NCBI GenBank assembly: GCA_950295325.1
Contig: OX485808.1
Coordinates: 37,346,527-37,406,526 of the forward strand
DNA length: 60,000 nt
Origin: Polytrichum commune
Lineage: Eukaryota > Streptophyta > Polytrichopsida > Polytrichales > Polytrichaceae
Direction: 5' to 3'
Position numbers and translations under genes: made by a program. The notes under the pieces are model-generated. The model searched no databases and had not been told where the DNA came from. It saw only the letters and a program-made list of their open reading frames with translations. How positions within the stretch are numbered: the stretch's first letter is position 1; every line of letters starts with the position of its first letter. Shown piece after piece: positions 24,345 to 35,631 of the stretch.

Positions 24345-24538
24345 ATGGAGGATTTTGGGCATAATCCGTCAAAATCCTAGCGTTTCCAAATTTAGGGAAA
24401 TCCTAGTGTTTGACAATGTCTGGGTTTTACTTCATTAATTCGAGGGATAGTCTCTAGATTCCTCTAGATAGATCAATAATTTTCTCGAAGTCTTGAATTT
24501 CAACTGGTTATTTCTCAAACTCAACCCGTTCATCTAGA
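24345..24538 (-). repeat. Dispersed repeat family A, copy 2 (interrupted)
   Basis: Parallel to 29195-29425 and inverted relative to 7410-7628, with words such as GAAGTCTTGAATTTCAACTG and TTTCTCAAACTCAACC. Similarity stops at 24538 where a MITE begins and appears to resume after 24920 (GGCGGTACTCTCCCAT against GCGGTTGGTCTCCCGG in the 29-kb copy). The MITE therefore inserted into this repeat. Confidence 0.65.
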
Positions 24539-24920
24539 ACTACACTAAAAATGATATTTAGTGTCACCATTTCTAATTGTCTTTCTCAAATACGAGTTGT
24601 AAACCGCGGTGTAATGTCACCAACAGTAAATGTTAACCCAACATTATTTGTCACTCCTTGTAATTTTTGGGGGGGATTATAGTTTTCATAGTGTTGCAAT
24701 TACTATCACTCACCAAGTGATTTTCCATCCAAAATTCAATCATCCATGATAATATTTCATTACAAGTTGTTAACACAAGAAGGTAGGGTTTTGACCAATG
24801 GATGAACTTATCCATCATCTATGACAATACTTATTTACTTGTTCATGAGAAGTGTCATCCAAAAAGTTACCACGGTGACATAAAATTCCATGTGACATTA
24901 AATATCATATTTAGTGTAGC
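24539..24920. mobile_element. CACTA-like MITE, copy 1
   Basis: The ends ACTACACTAAAAATGATATT and AATATCATATTTAGTGTAGC are about 28-bp imperfect inverted repeats. The consensus terminus across copies, CACTACACTAAA, resembles the CACTACAA start of plant CACTA transposons, so a CACTA origin is tentative. It holds the family-internal words GAAGTGTCAT...AAAGTTACCACGGTGAC. Non-coding; inserted in repeat family A. Confidence 0.7.
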
Positions 24921-25805
24921 AGGCGGTACTCTCCCATCATTGAGCCTAAGCTATGTCATGTTGGTTGCAGAGTCATTGACAATTGAAAGTTTTGTGTACG
25001 AATGCATGGCATATTGTCACTTTTACCGTGACTCCTTAGAATGGGGAATGTTTGACCCACTAATGCTTATTGCATTGCTACAAAACTAGGTTTGGAATTT
25101 CGGTTATTTATACCTTCAACCTCCTAATCGCCTTCAACTCTTAAGGGCACATGGGCCAAAATGCAACACTTCCAACTTTTGTCACCTTATCCTCATAGTG
25201 TGACAAGCCTTCGGAGTAATGTTTAGAAATTTAGAATTTCAAGAGGCTTCCAACCTACCTAAATTTATAGTTCAATACGAATCCAATGGTGGCGTTCATT
25301 TTCACATAGGCATGTGCTCATGTATAATGAAAATAGGTGATAATAGCCAAAAGGAGCATGCTTCAATCATGTCGAATACACATATTCATTTCAATTAATT
25401 TTTCAACTTTCATAGAACAATTCTTGTAACTATTCAAGAATGAGCTACGGTTTTGTTGTTGTGGTTGTTGTTTCTTGAACCTACAACCTATATATACATT
25501 AGTAGGTGAGCACTGACCTATCCTTACCTTGACCCACAACTACATGCCAATTAGTAGCTCACTGGTGAGCGGTAATGTTCAACTGATGGCTTTCACCTGT
25601 GGAGGGGGGGGCTCGATATAGTTCAAATGATGTATGAAATGGGTGTTTGATGAGAAATTGGTTGTAGAGTATACATGTGAGATCGATAGTTTCCCCCTTC
25701 TAATAATTCAAAATAAATAAATAGGGTGATATGAATTTTGGGGAGAGGTAAGTCTCCCCTAAGGTCACCCTAAGGTTTTCCCCATGAAGAATTCATCATC
25801 ACTAA
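24921..25805. other. Gene-free stretch
   Basis: Starts with about 30 bp of repeat family A after the MITE. No gene recognised; a poly-G run lies near 25608. Confidence 0.4.
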
Positions 25806-26102
25806 AACTAAAGGTTAACCTAATATTATTAGTCATTGCTTTGAAAATATTGTGTGTATTCCTTATTAATAATGTTGCAATCATTGTCACTTAGTAAGAA
25901 TATTTTCATCCAAATATTGACATCCATGGTGATTTAGTCATTACATAAATGTTAAGATGTAGAATCTACCAAAAGAGGATGAATAAAAAGTAAAAATGGG
26001 ACGACAATATCGTAAAGTTATTAATGAGAAATGTCATTAGAAAAGTTGACACAGTGAGATAAAATACCATATGACACTATATACAAATGTAATGTAGTGC
26101 CT
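25806..26102. mobile_element. CACTA-like MITE, degraded copy
   Basis: Shares the internal order of the family (GGTTAACCTAATATTATTAGTCA, GTTGCAATCATTGTCACTTAG, AATGTCATTAGAAAAGTTGAC) and a decayed right end ATGTAATGTAGTGCC. No left terminus was found. Confidence 0.55.
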
Positions 26103-27100
26103 TTGGTTTTGTAAAGAAAAGAAAAGGTACACCTAATTGATATATAGCTTTCAAATGTCTTGCATGCTAATTAGCTTCATTGATTTAAGTTCCTTGCCTA
26201 GAAGACATGGCATGTCAGCTCTTCTCTTCAATAATAAAAGGAAGGGGGGGGGGGCTTATACTTTGCTTTAAGCAAGTATTATAAAGGACAACGGTCACCT
26301 CATCTCCCTTTCTTTCATGTGTTGTTGTAATCAATTGTTTCATACTCAAACAAATGCAAATACATCCGACATATATAGGATTTTATAATAATAATTAGCA
26401 TGGCGAGCACGCAAGGTGGGGTCCCAAGTAATAACCCATGGCTTGTGCTAAAATCTTATGCTTATTGATTCTAAAACTAAGTATCTAGGTATTGGCATGA
26501 ATGTGAGCCCGTCGGCCTTATGTAGATCACGCTTAACCATGCTGTAACCTAAGGTGTTATGCCTCCTTCTCTGATTTTGTATATTGAGTATACCAAATTA
26601 ATGCATTTTTTAGCATGGATCTTCATCATGCCATCCCTAAACCCTAATTCCCAAATTACAAATCACCAAATATGTCCATACAAACGAATTAACCAAGAAA
26701 AGCAAGATTTTGAAAACATGTCTAATAATATTCAAACATAGATTTTGATCTTCATTAAAAATTAAATTCCAAATTTAAGCATAAATAAATAATAACATCA
26801 TTTCAGTATGCATTGGAACTCGGGAAATAGTTATTCTTGCATTTTTCTAGTTTTTGACTTGGAGGTGTGCAACTTTGTTGATTGAGTGGAGTTCCAAATG
26901 AAATGAAGTCCTACAACTTATTTTGGTTGCCCAAGGCTTGGAAGCCATATACAAATGTGGGACCACAAATGGTTGGGATTTAAGTTTCATAACAATCACA
27001 TCATTATTAAAGAGTTTCTATTTGAGATAAAATACAAGATAAAATCCTTATTATAATATTTAAAAAAAAACTTGAGCCTTTACATTTTAGCGTTCACATG
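26103..27100. other. Gene-free stretch
   Basis: Very AT-rich, with a poly-G run of about 12 at 26245. No gene recognised. Confidence 0.45.
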
Positions 27101-27108
27101 CACTAATT

Positions 27109-27646
27109 CAAACCTTGGACAACTGCAAAAATAACTATACTAAACTAGTTTTTTTCTAATAGATTTTAGGGAACAACTATAATTAACTAGAAGCATTTAA
27201 GACCAGGTACAAGAACGACTATAGTTAACTAAAGAAATTCCATGTATTAGTATATATTCGAAGAAATTTGCCTCTTGATTTGCTTCAATTGAGGGTCTTT
27301 AATATGCTCGGGCTACTGAGGATCATCAAGAAACACCTTTATATGATCACTCACAATGTTGGGCTCCGGAACAACCTTCATGTACACCACCAACACAAAT
27401 AACACACTACTATAGTGACACTATAACACGACAACAAAATTCCATGAACAGGTTGCGCTCAACTTTGACTAACTAGATATTTAGTTAGCTAGATATAATT
27501 ATAGTTAACTAGATTTTTTGCATAGCAAATTTAGAACAACTAAAATCAACTACATTTTTTGACAGGTCAAATCGCAAACAACTACAATTACAAAAACCAA
27601 CTAGTTAACTAATAGTTGAATTAGTTGGTCAGTTGTCCAAGGTTTG
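27109..27646. mobile_element. hAT-type MITE, 538 bp, 8-bp target duplication
   Basis: Perfect 17-bp inverted ends, CAAACCTTGGACAACTG at 27109-27125 and its inverse at 27630-27646, are flanked by a perfect 8-bp direct repeat, CACTAATT (27101-27108, 27647-27654). Eight-bp duplications are typical of hAT elements. The interior is rich in short TAGTTAACTA-like words in both orientations, as expected for subterminal transposase-binding repeats. No coding sequence. Confidence 0.85.
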
Positions 27647-27839
27647 CACTAATTCTTGACACACTTTAATTTAAGGTCCGCTAAAATGTCAAGGAAACAT
27701 AACAACCGACCCCATCTAAACTAGCAAATAAGCATGATATATAGCTTGTGGAAAGTGTCAAAGACTATGAGAAAGGTGATTGACATGACTTATATGACAA
27801 AAGTACCTTGCATAGTGAAATGGTCACATTTGTCAAGGC

Positions 27840-28230
27840 TAGTTGTCTATGACATTAAAGGACAACCTTTCAATTCCAATGTCGGCCCTCACATGTATTT
27901 TGCCTCCCATTCGATGGAACTTGGAAGTACCTTGATTAAGGGATAAAGCACGAGGTGATGCCATCACAACATGCCTTGGATATTACAACGCCCTTTATGT
28001 TGAGAGATTTCTCAATATCTTCAAAGGACAAGACCCAAATCACCATTGTTGCCAAGGGTCCATGTGAACATGGAAGCAATCACATTCAAACTTGTATAAC
28101 TATTTATACTTTCAAGGTGTAGAGTTTTGAGTTTAGACTTAATTATATAGCTAGATTGGCTGACAAGCATTTCATTTGGAATAATTTGCAAATTTGCATT
28201 AAATTTAGATAGACCTTTTATCACACTCAT
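27840..28230. repeat. Diverged duplicated segment, copy 1
   Basis: Parallel to 30320-30720. Shared words include GAACTTGGAAGTACCTTGA, CCAAATCACCAT, TTCAAGGTGTAGAGTTTT and ATAATTTGCAAATTTGCAT. Both copies have stops in all frames. It could be an old repeat or a duplicated non-coding gene remnant. Confidence 0.65.
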
Positions 28231-28386
28231 AACTACAAATATAATGTAATATATTATGTGTGTGTGTCTCTCTATATATATAGAATATGACTTTTAACTC
28301 GATTTTGAACCTCTTGACACAAGGGATTAGTTTTTGTCCTAAGGAAATGATTTTGTTCTTGATATAGTCATTTGGTGGAATGGGAT

Positions 28387-28786
28387 TACTACACTAAATA
28401 TTGTATTAAGTGTCACCAATTCTATTTGTCTTCCTCATCTTTAATTGTAAACCATTTGTGTAGTGTCACTAACATTAAATGTAAACCGAACGTTATTTGT
28501 CTTTCCTTGTAAAAAAAATATTACGGTATAGATTTACAATGTTGAAATTATTGTCAATTATTAAGTAAATTTCCTATGCAAGGGAGGGGAAATACATGTG
28601 AGGACCGACATTACAACCTAGAAAGAATATGTGAGGATGCAAAAGGTACCAAAGTTAAAGTGGATGAACTAAAAGTAAGTTGGGATGATAGTACTTGTAA
28701 GCCCATTCATAAAAAAATGTCATCAGAAAAGTCACCATAGTGACAAAAAGTAACCTATGACACAAAATACAATATTTAGTGTAGTA
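28387..28786. mobile_element. CACTA-like MITE, intact copy, 400 bp
   Basis: The 21-bp ends are perfect inverted repeats: TACTACACTAAATATTGTAT plus T at the left, and the inverse AATACAATATTTAGTGTAGT plus A at the right. Inside are the family words ATGTCATCAGAAAAGTCACC and TATTGTCAATTATTAAGTAA. No coding sequence. The target duplication is unclear. Confidence 0.75.
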
Positions 28787-29194
28787 GCATATGAATTTTT
28801 GATACGAAATGTTAGTTCTAGAAGGATTACATTTTCCATCTCTCCAAGGGTAGCACAAGCTTCTTTGTGAAGGCAAGCCTTTTGTGTGTTCTGATCCCTA
28901 ATTCAAAACCACTACAAATCAAAACACATTCCAGACTGAATAGTAGCATCATGTATGTGTACCATATCATTACTCAATGTTCAAGTCTTGTCATGCAGGC
29001 CTTCAAAATATTAGAGTTGCATGTTCAAAAAGCTGCGCAAGAAAAATCATATTCAAACGGAGCTTCCAACATCCCACTATTATAATTTGAAGACCCACAT
29101 TGTCGAGTAGCGTTACGATGATTGTTTTGTCCTTTCTACCATCATAAATTCACCTTATAAAATTCGGCCTATGAATTGCACATTACGGACCAAT
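28787..29194. other. Gene-free stretch
   Basis: No gene, tandem repeat or transposon end recognised. Confidence 0.4.
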
Positions 29195-29425
29195 GTCCGG
29201 GGAGGTTTTTGGGTCTAATCGGTCAAAGTCTTAGTGGTTTACAAGTCCAACCGGTTACGTTTAGTTCTCTTTTAGTTTTCTTTCCCACTAATTTGAGGTA
29301 TAATGCATAGATTGCTCCAAATTGATTGGTAACTTTTCCGACGTCTTGAATTTGAACTTGTTATGTCTCAAACTCAACCGGTTCAATTTGTAACTAGCGG
29401 TTGGTCTCCCGGTTTCTTGTTATGA
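29195..29425 (-). repeat. Dispersed repeat family A, copy 3 (uninterrupted)
   Basis: This copy is the uninterrupted counterpart of the MITE-bearing copy at 24345. Its inverse matches 7410-7628 along most of its length, including AACCGGTTGA and TACCTCAAATTAGT against TACCTCAAATGAAT. Confidence 0.65.
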
Positions 29426-29678
29426 ACTCACTTTTGGTAAGTGTATGGGAGTCAATACAATTCCTTCTAAGTTGTAATTCCAAACATTCCAATTTAAAAT
29501 TCAACGTAGACCTCAAATATGAAATAAGTATAACTTCATATGACCATGAAACTATGTGACGATCTTGATAAAACATCACATCGATTTTGTAATGTACTTG
29601 AAAGAAGGGGATAATAGATGTTCATCATTTGCAACATATTAAGGGCAATTGGCCATACAATCTTTACTTCTTTCTATA

Positions 29679-30087
29679 CACGGGGAGGTCACTCCATTGT
29701 CAAGTTGAAAACCACGTGCGAACAAAAAAAATATACTTTTTCTAAGTTGCATCAACAAAATGGGTCAAACTTTTATCAAAAAAAAATTTATGAGTACATA
29801 TACATGGTATCTATTACATAGTAAAAATTGATAACCAAAATTGATAATTTTTTTTTTCTAGAAAACATACCGTTTCTAACTAGAATGAAGCAGAATTGAA
29901 CTAAACAAATTACTAGAAAAAATGGAGATGACTAATTTTTTTTAAAAATATACAAAAGATATTATCAATGGATATGTATATATAGAAAATATAATAATTT
30001 TTAAAATTATCTATAGCATATAATATAGGGGTAGCAAACTTTGTTCGCACGTGGTTTTCAACTTGACAATGGAGTGACCTCCCCGTG
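29679..30087. mobile_element. Young hAT-like MITE, 409 bp, perfect 48-bp inverted ends
   Basis: 29679-29726 (starting CACGGGGAGGTCACTCC) is the exact inverse of 30040-30087, 48 bp without mismatch. Both sides carry the same 8-bp word TTTCTATA (29671-29678, 30088-30095), a perfect target duplication of hAT length. The AT-rich centre has no coding sequence. Perfect ends and duplication mean little time has passed since insertion, or conversion between the ends. Confidence 0.9.
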
Positions 30088-30319
30088 TTTCTATATGTTA
30101 CATGTGATGGAGTGTTTTGGAATAAAGTTTGAAAGCTCCAAATCAATTGAGATGGTTAGAAATGTAAGATTTTGAATTCAACGTGGTATAATTCGCACGC
30201 ATTAACTTCTATGTCCATAATATTATTCAAAGATACTTCACATTCTAAACACCAACAATTATATTAAATTGTTGATGTTCCAACTGTTGTTTCTTACTCA
30301 TGAAATGACAAATTCAAAG

Positions 30320-30720
30320 GACTTTCCAATGCTAGTTATCACATGGATTTTGCTTCTCTTAGCATGTTAATTTGATTGAACTTGGAAGTACCTTGAGTGA
30401 GGGATATGGAGCCTCAAGGCTTGAGGTGATCGCTATGACAACGTGCCTTGAAAATTATGACACCGTTCATGTTTAAATATACCTCATTATTAAAGGACAC
30501 GCCCCAAATCACCATGATTATTGCCAAGAATCTATGTGAATATGGAACCAAGTAACATATTAGTATAGAACTATTTGTGTTTTCAAGATGTAGAGTTTTT
30601 GGTTCACTTAACTGTATGGCTAGAATTGCCGACACAATTTTCATTCGATCTAATTTGCAAAATTGCATCACTATCATAGAAATATAATTTTCATTGAATA
30701 TCATTAAGAAATAATTTCAC
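30320..30720. repeat. Diverged duplicated segment, copy 2
   Basis: Direct-orientation partner of 27840-28230, about 2.45 kb away, with the same order of words (GAACTTGGAAGTACCTTGAG, CCCAAATCACCATGA, GTAGAGTTTTTGG, ATTTGCAAAATTGCATCA). Confidence 0.65.
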
Positions 30721-32417
30721 ATTTGATATTCTAATGTAATATGATGTACGTGTCATGTATTGGTAAGAATTAGCTCACAAAACCATATTTCTATATGCGC
30801 AATGAAATCATACTTTAACGATGCATTTCTAACCTTACGATTGGTGAGTGACAAATAAGTCTATAATAGAATATTGGGACATTATAAGAACTAGGATTTA
30901 AGTATATTTGGATTCATGCACGAATTTGGGACAATTTCAATCACCAATCTGACATACACTAGATCATAAAACTACATAAAGATGGTGGTTGGCAAACATA
31001 GAACACAAACATTCAAGGTTGTGGTTGTTGTGTTGCTACTTTTATCACTATTTTTGCTAATTGGAGACTTTGGAAAGTCTCAAAATAAACTTACCTCATA
31101 GTTTGGGATGCAATATTGTGAACGTGGGGAACATTGGTAATGAACTTTCTACATGTTCATGCACAAGGAGTATATATATTTATAAATATAATAAGTATAT
31201 GTATCAAAATCAAAACATGCACTAAACACGATATCGGACTTGAAGTCCTTGATTAGTCTCCAAATCATGAAACAATCTCCAATTAACGAAATATAGTGAT
31301 TTTTGCTATGGTCATTTGATGTTTTTGTCCCCACAAGTGCAAAACCCTTATTATTTTTGACTAAGTGGTTTGTTCAAGTATATTACTTGAATGTCGTGTT
31401 AAGGTGTCATGCATGTTTAAAGTGCACATATGTCTTTACTTAAAAACCAACTAAAAATAAGTTTGTTGTTTAGTTTAACCATTAAATATACATGTTATGT
31501 AATATTCTAAATATTATGTGATATCATAAAAAGATGTTCTCACATAATTCTTGGAGACTCTTTGTTATTTAAGAAGACTTTATTTTTTTTCACCTCTAAG
31601 CAATAAATAAGACCCTATATTTGGACTCGCTTATAAGACTGATATAGAGATGATAGTGATAAGATTGGTAGTGATCCCTCCCCCCGGGGCCGATCTGCAC
31701 CCATGTGGATACCGTATCAACTATGTTGAGGTCAACCCCTAGGAGTATAAGGTCCAAGGTGTGTCTTGAGTGCACGAATGCTCATTTTTGAGATGCTTAT
31801 ATTTTAATGAAAGTTGAAGAATTAACTCAATTGAAGACATGTATTAAGGTTGAACCCACAAAGAGGAAGGAGGTGGGGATAGCTTGGATTGGTTTACCAT
31901 TAAGCAACATCAAGGATTCTCCAGATCCAAGGTTTGAGGTCATATTGATGAAGCATGGAAAACTATGGTTAAAAGGCACTTACCAACCCCCCCCCCCCCG
32001 CGGTACCCTCATTGAAATGCTTCACACAAACATTTGGTGGTCATCATGGCTTGAACTTATTGAAAACACGTATACATGGGAACATGTATGTTGAGCTTGG
32101 GTACATCTTGGGAGCCACGAGGCTGGTAGGCCTAGCATGTGGATATATTAGGCTTATTTGTTGATATAAGAGAATGTCTAACTAACAATTTAAAAATAAG
32201 ATGCACATCCACCTCCAACCACTAGATGGTTGCTCCCAATCTTTCAAGGATAACTCTATATTCATGTATTACCATTTTTTGCACATAGTCATGATAATTT
32301 GTTAACCTCCTACCTTACATATGCAACTTATGATTGGGTAGCTCTACATCCTTAAATGAAGTTTTCAAAACCAATTGAAAGCAATTCTTCTAAAACATAG
32401 GGGTCCATAAAATTATT
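30721..32417. other. Gene-free stretch
   Basis: No gene recognised. A short frame at 31807-32094 (starting KVEELTQLKTCIKVEPTKRK) reads smoothly but crosses a 15-base C run at 31987 and has no family resemblance I can name. Confidence 0.4.
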
Positions 32418-32562
32418 CAGATCCATAACAATGTTATGTGGGACTAACAATACTCCATGGAATATTCCGGAATATTTCATGCATTCAGTTTGAATATGGG
32501 AATATTCTCTGAAATACTGTCAGTGCCACAGAATATTATTATGGATCTGAACAATGTTATGT
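32418..32562. repeat. 110-bp insert bounded by 13-bp direct repeats
   Basis: AACAATGTTATGT occurs at 32427-32439 and 32550-32562. The 110 bp between ends in TTATGGATCTG, the inverse of CAGATCCATAA just left of the first direct repeat (32418-32428). The interior has several AATATTCC-type palindromic words. It looks like a small insertion with target duplication or a templated repair scar. Confidence 0.5.
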
Positions 32563-32789
32563 CGCCATCCACACCCTCTAGATGTTTATTTTCACATATA
32601 AGAAGTACTTATAACTTTCCTTAGAATCTGTAGTCTTAAAGATGTTTATGATGCCAAAGCAGCTCCAAAAATAGTGCTGCTTACAATAGTTTTTGGAGCT
32701 AACCCATGTAAAATACTAGGGTTCGAATTAAAGATGAAGTGAAATTCCATAAATTCACCCAATCGCACATGCACACACACCACGGTTTA

Positions 32790-33895
32790 CAGTGCTCAAA
32801 ATTGAAGCCCTCATATGAATTTCATTTTGAAGGGCTCTGAAATTTTAGCATTGCAATTGAAGGGCATATCTAAATCTAGGACGTCAATGGAAAATTTTCA
32901 AAGAAATATAAAACTTATATTAAAATTATGCATGATTTGCATGGTACATGCTTCTAGTACAATGAAATAATGGAGAATCAACTATCTAACTCCACCTCTT
33001 GAAGTGACAATGCCCTACGCTTATTGGTTACTGTAGCGGTTTTCCAAGTGTCAAAAATGTCATTCCAATCCATAAATTCAACTCCCAAACTGTTTAGGCT
33101 AACCCTCATCAATGCATCAAGTGTGTTAAGGTTTAGGCATGTTCTCCTTTCGCTCTTAACCCAATTCTGCTTTGAAAAACCACGTTTACAAACAGCAGTG
33201 CTAGTAGGGATCACAAGTATGGGTTGCCATAGCGACATTAGGGTTGGCCAATTGATCTTAAACTCTCGGTCACGGCCACAAAAAACCCAATCTTCATGCA
33301 TACTTCGGTGTTGACAAGCTGAAGATAACATCTCCACAAATTCGAGCAACTCTGCATTGGCTTGATCAACAAGAACAGAGCTCCACTTGAAATGTGTCAC
33401 CAACCGGTTCAACCATTGCTCAGTTAAAGTGCCTCGATCCAATGCATCCATGGGATAGTGTTTTGGGCTGAAAAACTTGGCCGCATTAAAAATGGGCAAG
33501 TCGGGGAAGCGATCATTTAGTGAGTCAATAACCTTTTGGACGTATAGTCTACCAAGGGTGATGCAATCCTCCAACGAGCCCCCTACATCACACCCGGGCA
33601 TAGAGTCATAGTGCAAAGTATGCACTTTCTCACAACCAAACCTATCAACATACAATTCCCATCTGGACTAATTCCCATTTGGATATGAGATCTGGAGCCC
33701 AAAGTTAGACAACCGGAGTTAAATTGCTACTTGAGATGATGAACAGTACTTGAAGGGTACTATTTATCCAGCACTTCAAGTGAAGGGAGCACTTAGACAT
33801 GAGGATTATGTTTTGAAGGGTTGTTTTCCTTGAGGTATTTTTTGAAGTCCCAAAACCCATTTGAAGGGCACTGAAGACTTCAATTTTGAGCACTG
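32790..33895 (-). mobile_element. hAT transposon derivative, 1.1 kb, with transposase fragment
   Basis: CAGTGCTCAAAATTGAAG begins the element at 32790 and its exact inverse ends it at 33895. The 8-bp word ACGGTTTA directly flanks both sides (32782-32789, 33896-33903). CAGTG-type ends and an 8-bp duplication are hAT hallmarks. GAAGGG words repeat near both ends (for example TTTGAAGGGCTCTG, AATTGAAGGGCAT, TTTGAAGGGCACTG), probable subterminal transposase-binding sites. The element keeps only the C-terminal transposase region (separate entry), so it is an internally deleted copy needing a partner for movement. Confidence 0.9.
32978..33667 (-). pseudogene. hAT transposase C-terminal fragment
   Basis: An open minus-strand frame of 229 codons starts just after a TAG (33668-33670) and ends at 32978. 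The C-terminal part reads ILVIPTSTAVCKRGFSKQN then WVKSERRTCLNLNTLDALMR: the hAT dimerisation region, in which a serine/cysteine-x-R-G-F-S block precedes a KxxxR-x-x-L motif. The zinc-finger BED domain and the DDE catalytic core of a full transposase (usually over 600 residues) are absent, so it cannot catalyse transposition. No ATG at the open start. The long open frame suggests deletion was recent or the domain is still kept. Confidence 0.85.
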
Positions 33896-33903
33896 ACGGT
33901 TTA

Positions 33904-34842
33904 GACCTCGTTTTTGAGAATATTGTTTCCAAATTGTCAGAGTAGTCATGTGGTACTTACACAACTGATTCGAGTCAGATCGCAGAAGATGCCCATGCCA
34001 TAAGAAGAATTGAGATCACAATTACAAACTTGAACATTGCAAAAATGATGCAACTTTGAGTAATGGTTTTAGTTTAGTCTGGCAATATGGACAATTTGCT
34101 GAATAATATTGGCCCAAGATCACCTCAAAATGTGGAGAAAGTATATCTCAAATTGCAGTGAAAGCATCACGATTCCCTCAGGATGTGCACACAAACTCAC
34201 ACTGAAAAAACAACACCCTCCAAATTCACAGACAGCAATTTCAAGCACAACATGACTTCTCTCACTGTTTTATGAACAAAGATTTGGTTTAGCGAACCTT
34301 AAACCCTAAACCCTAATCACAGACAGATCACTTTTAGTCCTCAGAGGACGCTCCCCATAAGCCCGTGGTTTTGAGCAATGTCTTCACAAAATTGCAAGTT
34401 GGATTTACAGTCTGAATATGATCAGAATTCCGGACAACTCGTGAAAGAAATTTACATGAACTCATTCGATCAAACACATAGTTCCAACACGTGAAATCAT
34501 GCGAATTAATTCTCAATAGACTCTCAAAAACCCACCAAAAGGAACTTGACAACATCAGCTTGCTGAATGAAAGGTATGAGAAGTACAACATAGACCCAGA
34601 TCTTGCCCCCTCATATGATTGACTCTTGCTTGTTGAATGTGCTGGGGGTTTTTGGTGTTTAAGAGCAAAAAATGAAACTCCGAACTTGTCATCAATTAGA
34701 ACCTGTATTACTAAACAATGTCTTTCTACAATCAGAACTGTGTAAGCATGGCTGCTTCATGTATGCTCTGTTTTCACCCAACCACATTTGCAGACTTGCA
34801 AACTCAAAGAATGTCTAGGTCTAGGTTGGACTTGCAAACTCT
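33904..34842. other. Gene-free stretch
   Basis: No gene recognised. Contains two telomere-like AAACCCT units near 34300, too few to mean anything. Confidence 0.45.
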
Positions 34843-34890
34843 AGGATCTCAACCGATAATGCCCAAAAATCTCCCCGATCACTGCTGGTC
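34843..34890 (+). repeat. Dispersed repeat family A, terminal fragment
   Basis: CTAGGATCTCAACCGATAAT followed by GCCCAAAAATCTCCCC matches the right end of the 7.4-kb copy; nothing of the left part is recognisable. Confidence 0.5.
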
Positions 34891-35631
34891 GGTGGCTTAC
34901 CTTAACAAAATTACTCAAAGTGGAGTCATGGGTCAAGGGACTGTTAATGAAAATTTTAAATAATAACAATTGTGCTCAATGCCTAAAGTGTTGCAATTTG
35001 GTGTGGTTACCTCCAAAAACATGAACAAATACTAGAACGAAGGAAAAAAAAACTGAGATGGTTCTCACATTCAAGTGTTGTGTTCATAAACACAACTGAA
35101 TGAACTTGCATCATGAGTCAAATATCCGACATTATTGTATGCAAAGAATCAAATGCCCAACAATGTTGTTTATAAGAGGTAGGTGTTCAACCTTGATCAA
35201 CAACAATGCAATTCTCACAACAATGATATTTCACAAATTCACTTAAGTTGCTAGCATCTATGGGATCAAGTATATAAATCTTCTTAACCAAATCATACTC
35301 CATTATAACATTTGACATAATTGAATATGCATCTACCCACTTATAATTTGTTTGGTCTTAGTGGAATTTGAGGTGTCACAAAGTAGGGGAAAAATATTAC
35401 ATCATGAATTCAAATGTTGACATGGCAGCTCCCTTTTCAAATGTAGTTTAGTTTTATTATTTATTTAAAATAATAGATTTTAATATATATGTATATGTAT
35501 ATATCTATCTATCTATATATCTATCACATACTATTGTCAACTCCTTGAAAAACCGACGTTGGGGTGTTGTTCTTCGGCAACCTCTCTCTGTTGTGTTTCT
35601 TTGGTGGTTTTCACTTTAGTCAAAAATTATA
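34891..35631. other. Gene-free stretch
   Basis: AT-rich, with a TATG/TATC microsatellite at about 35485-35525. No gene recognised. Confidence 0.45.

Noticed and set aside
34297-34317. Telomere-like CCCTAAA repeats
   Set aside because: Only two units, common by chance and in plant promoters; not an interstitial telomere.
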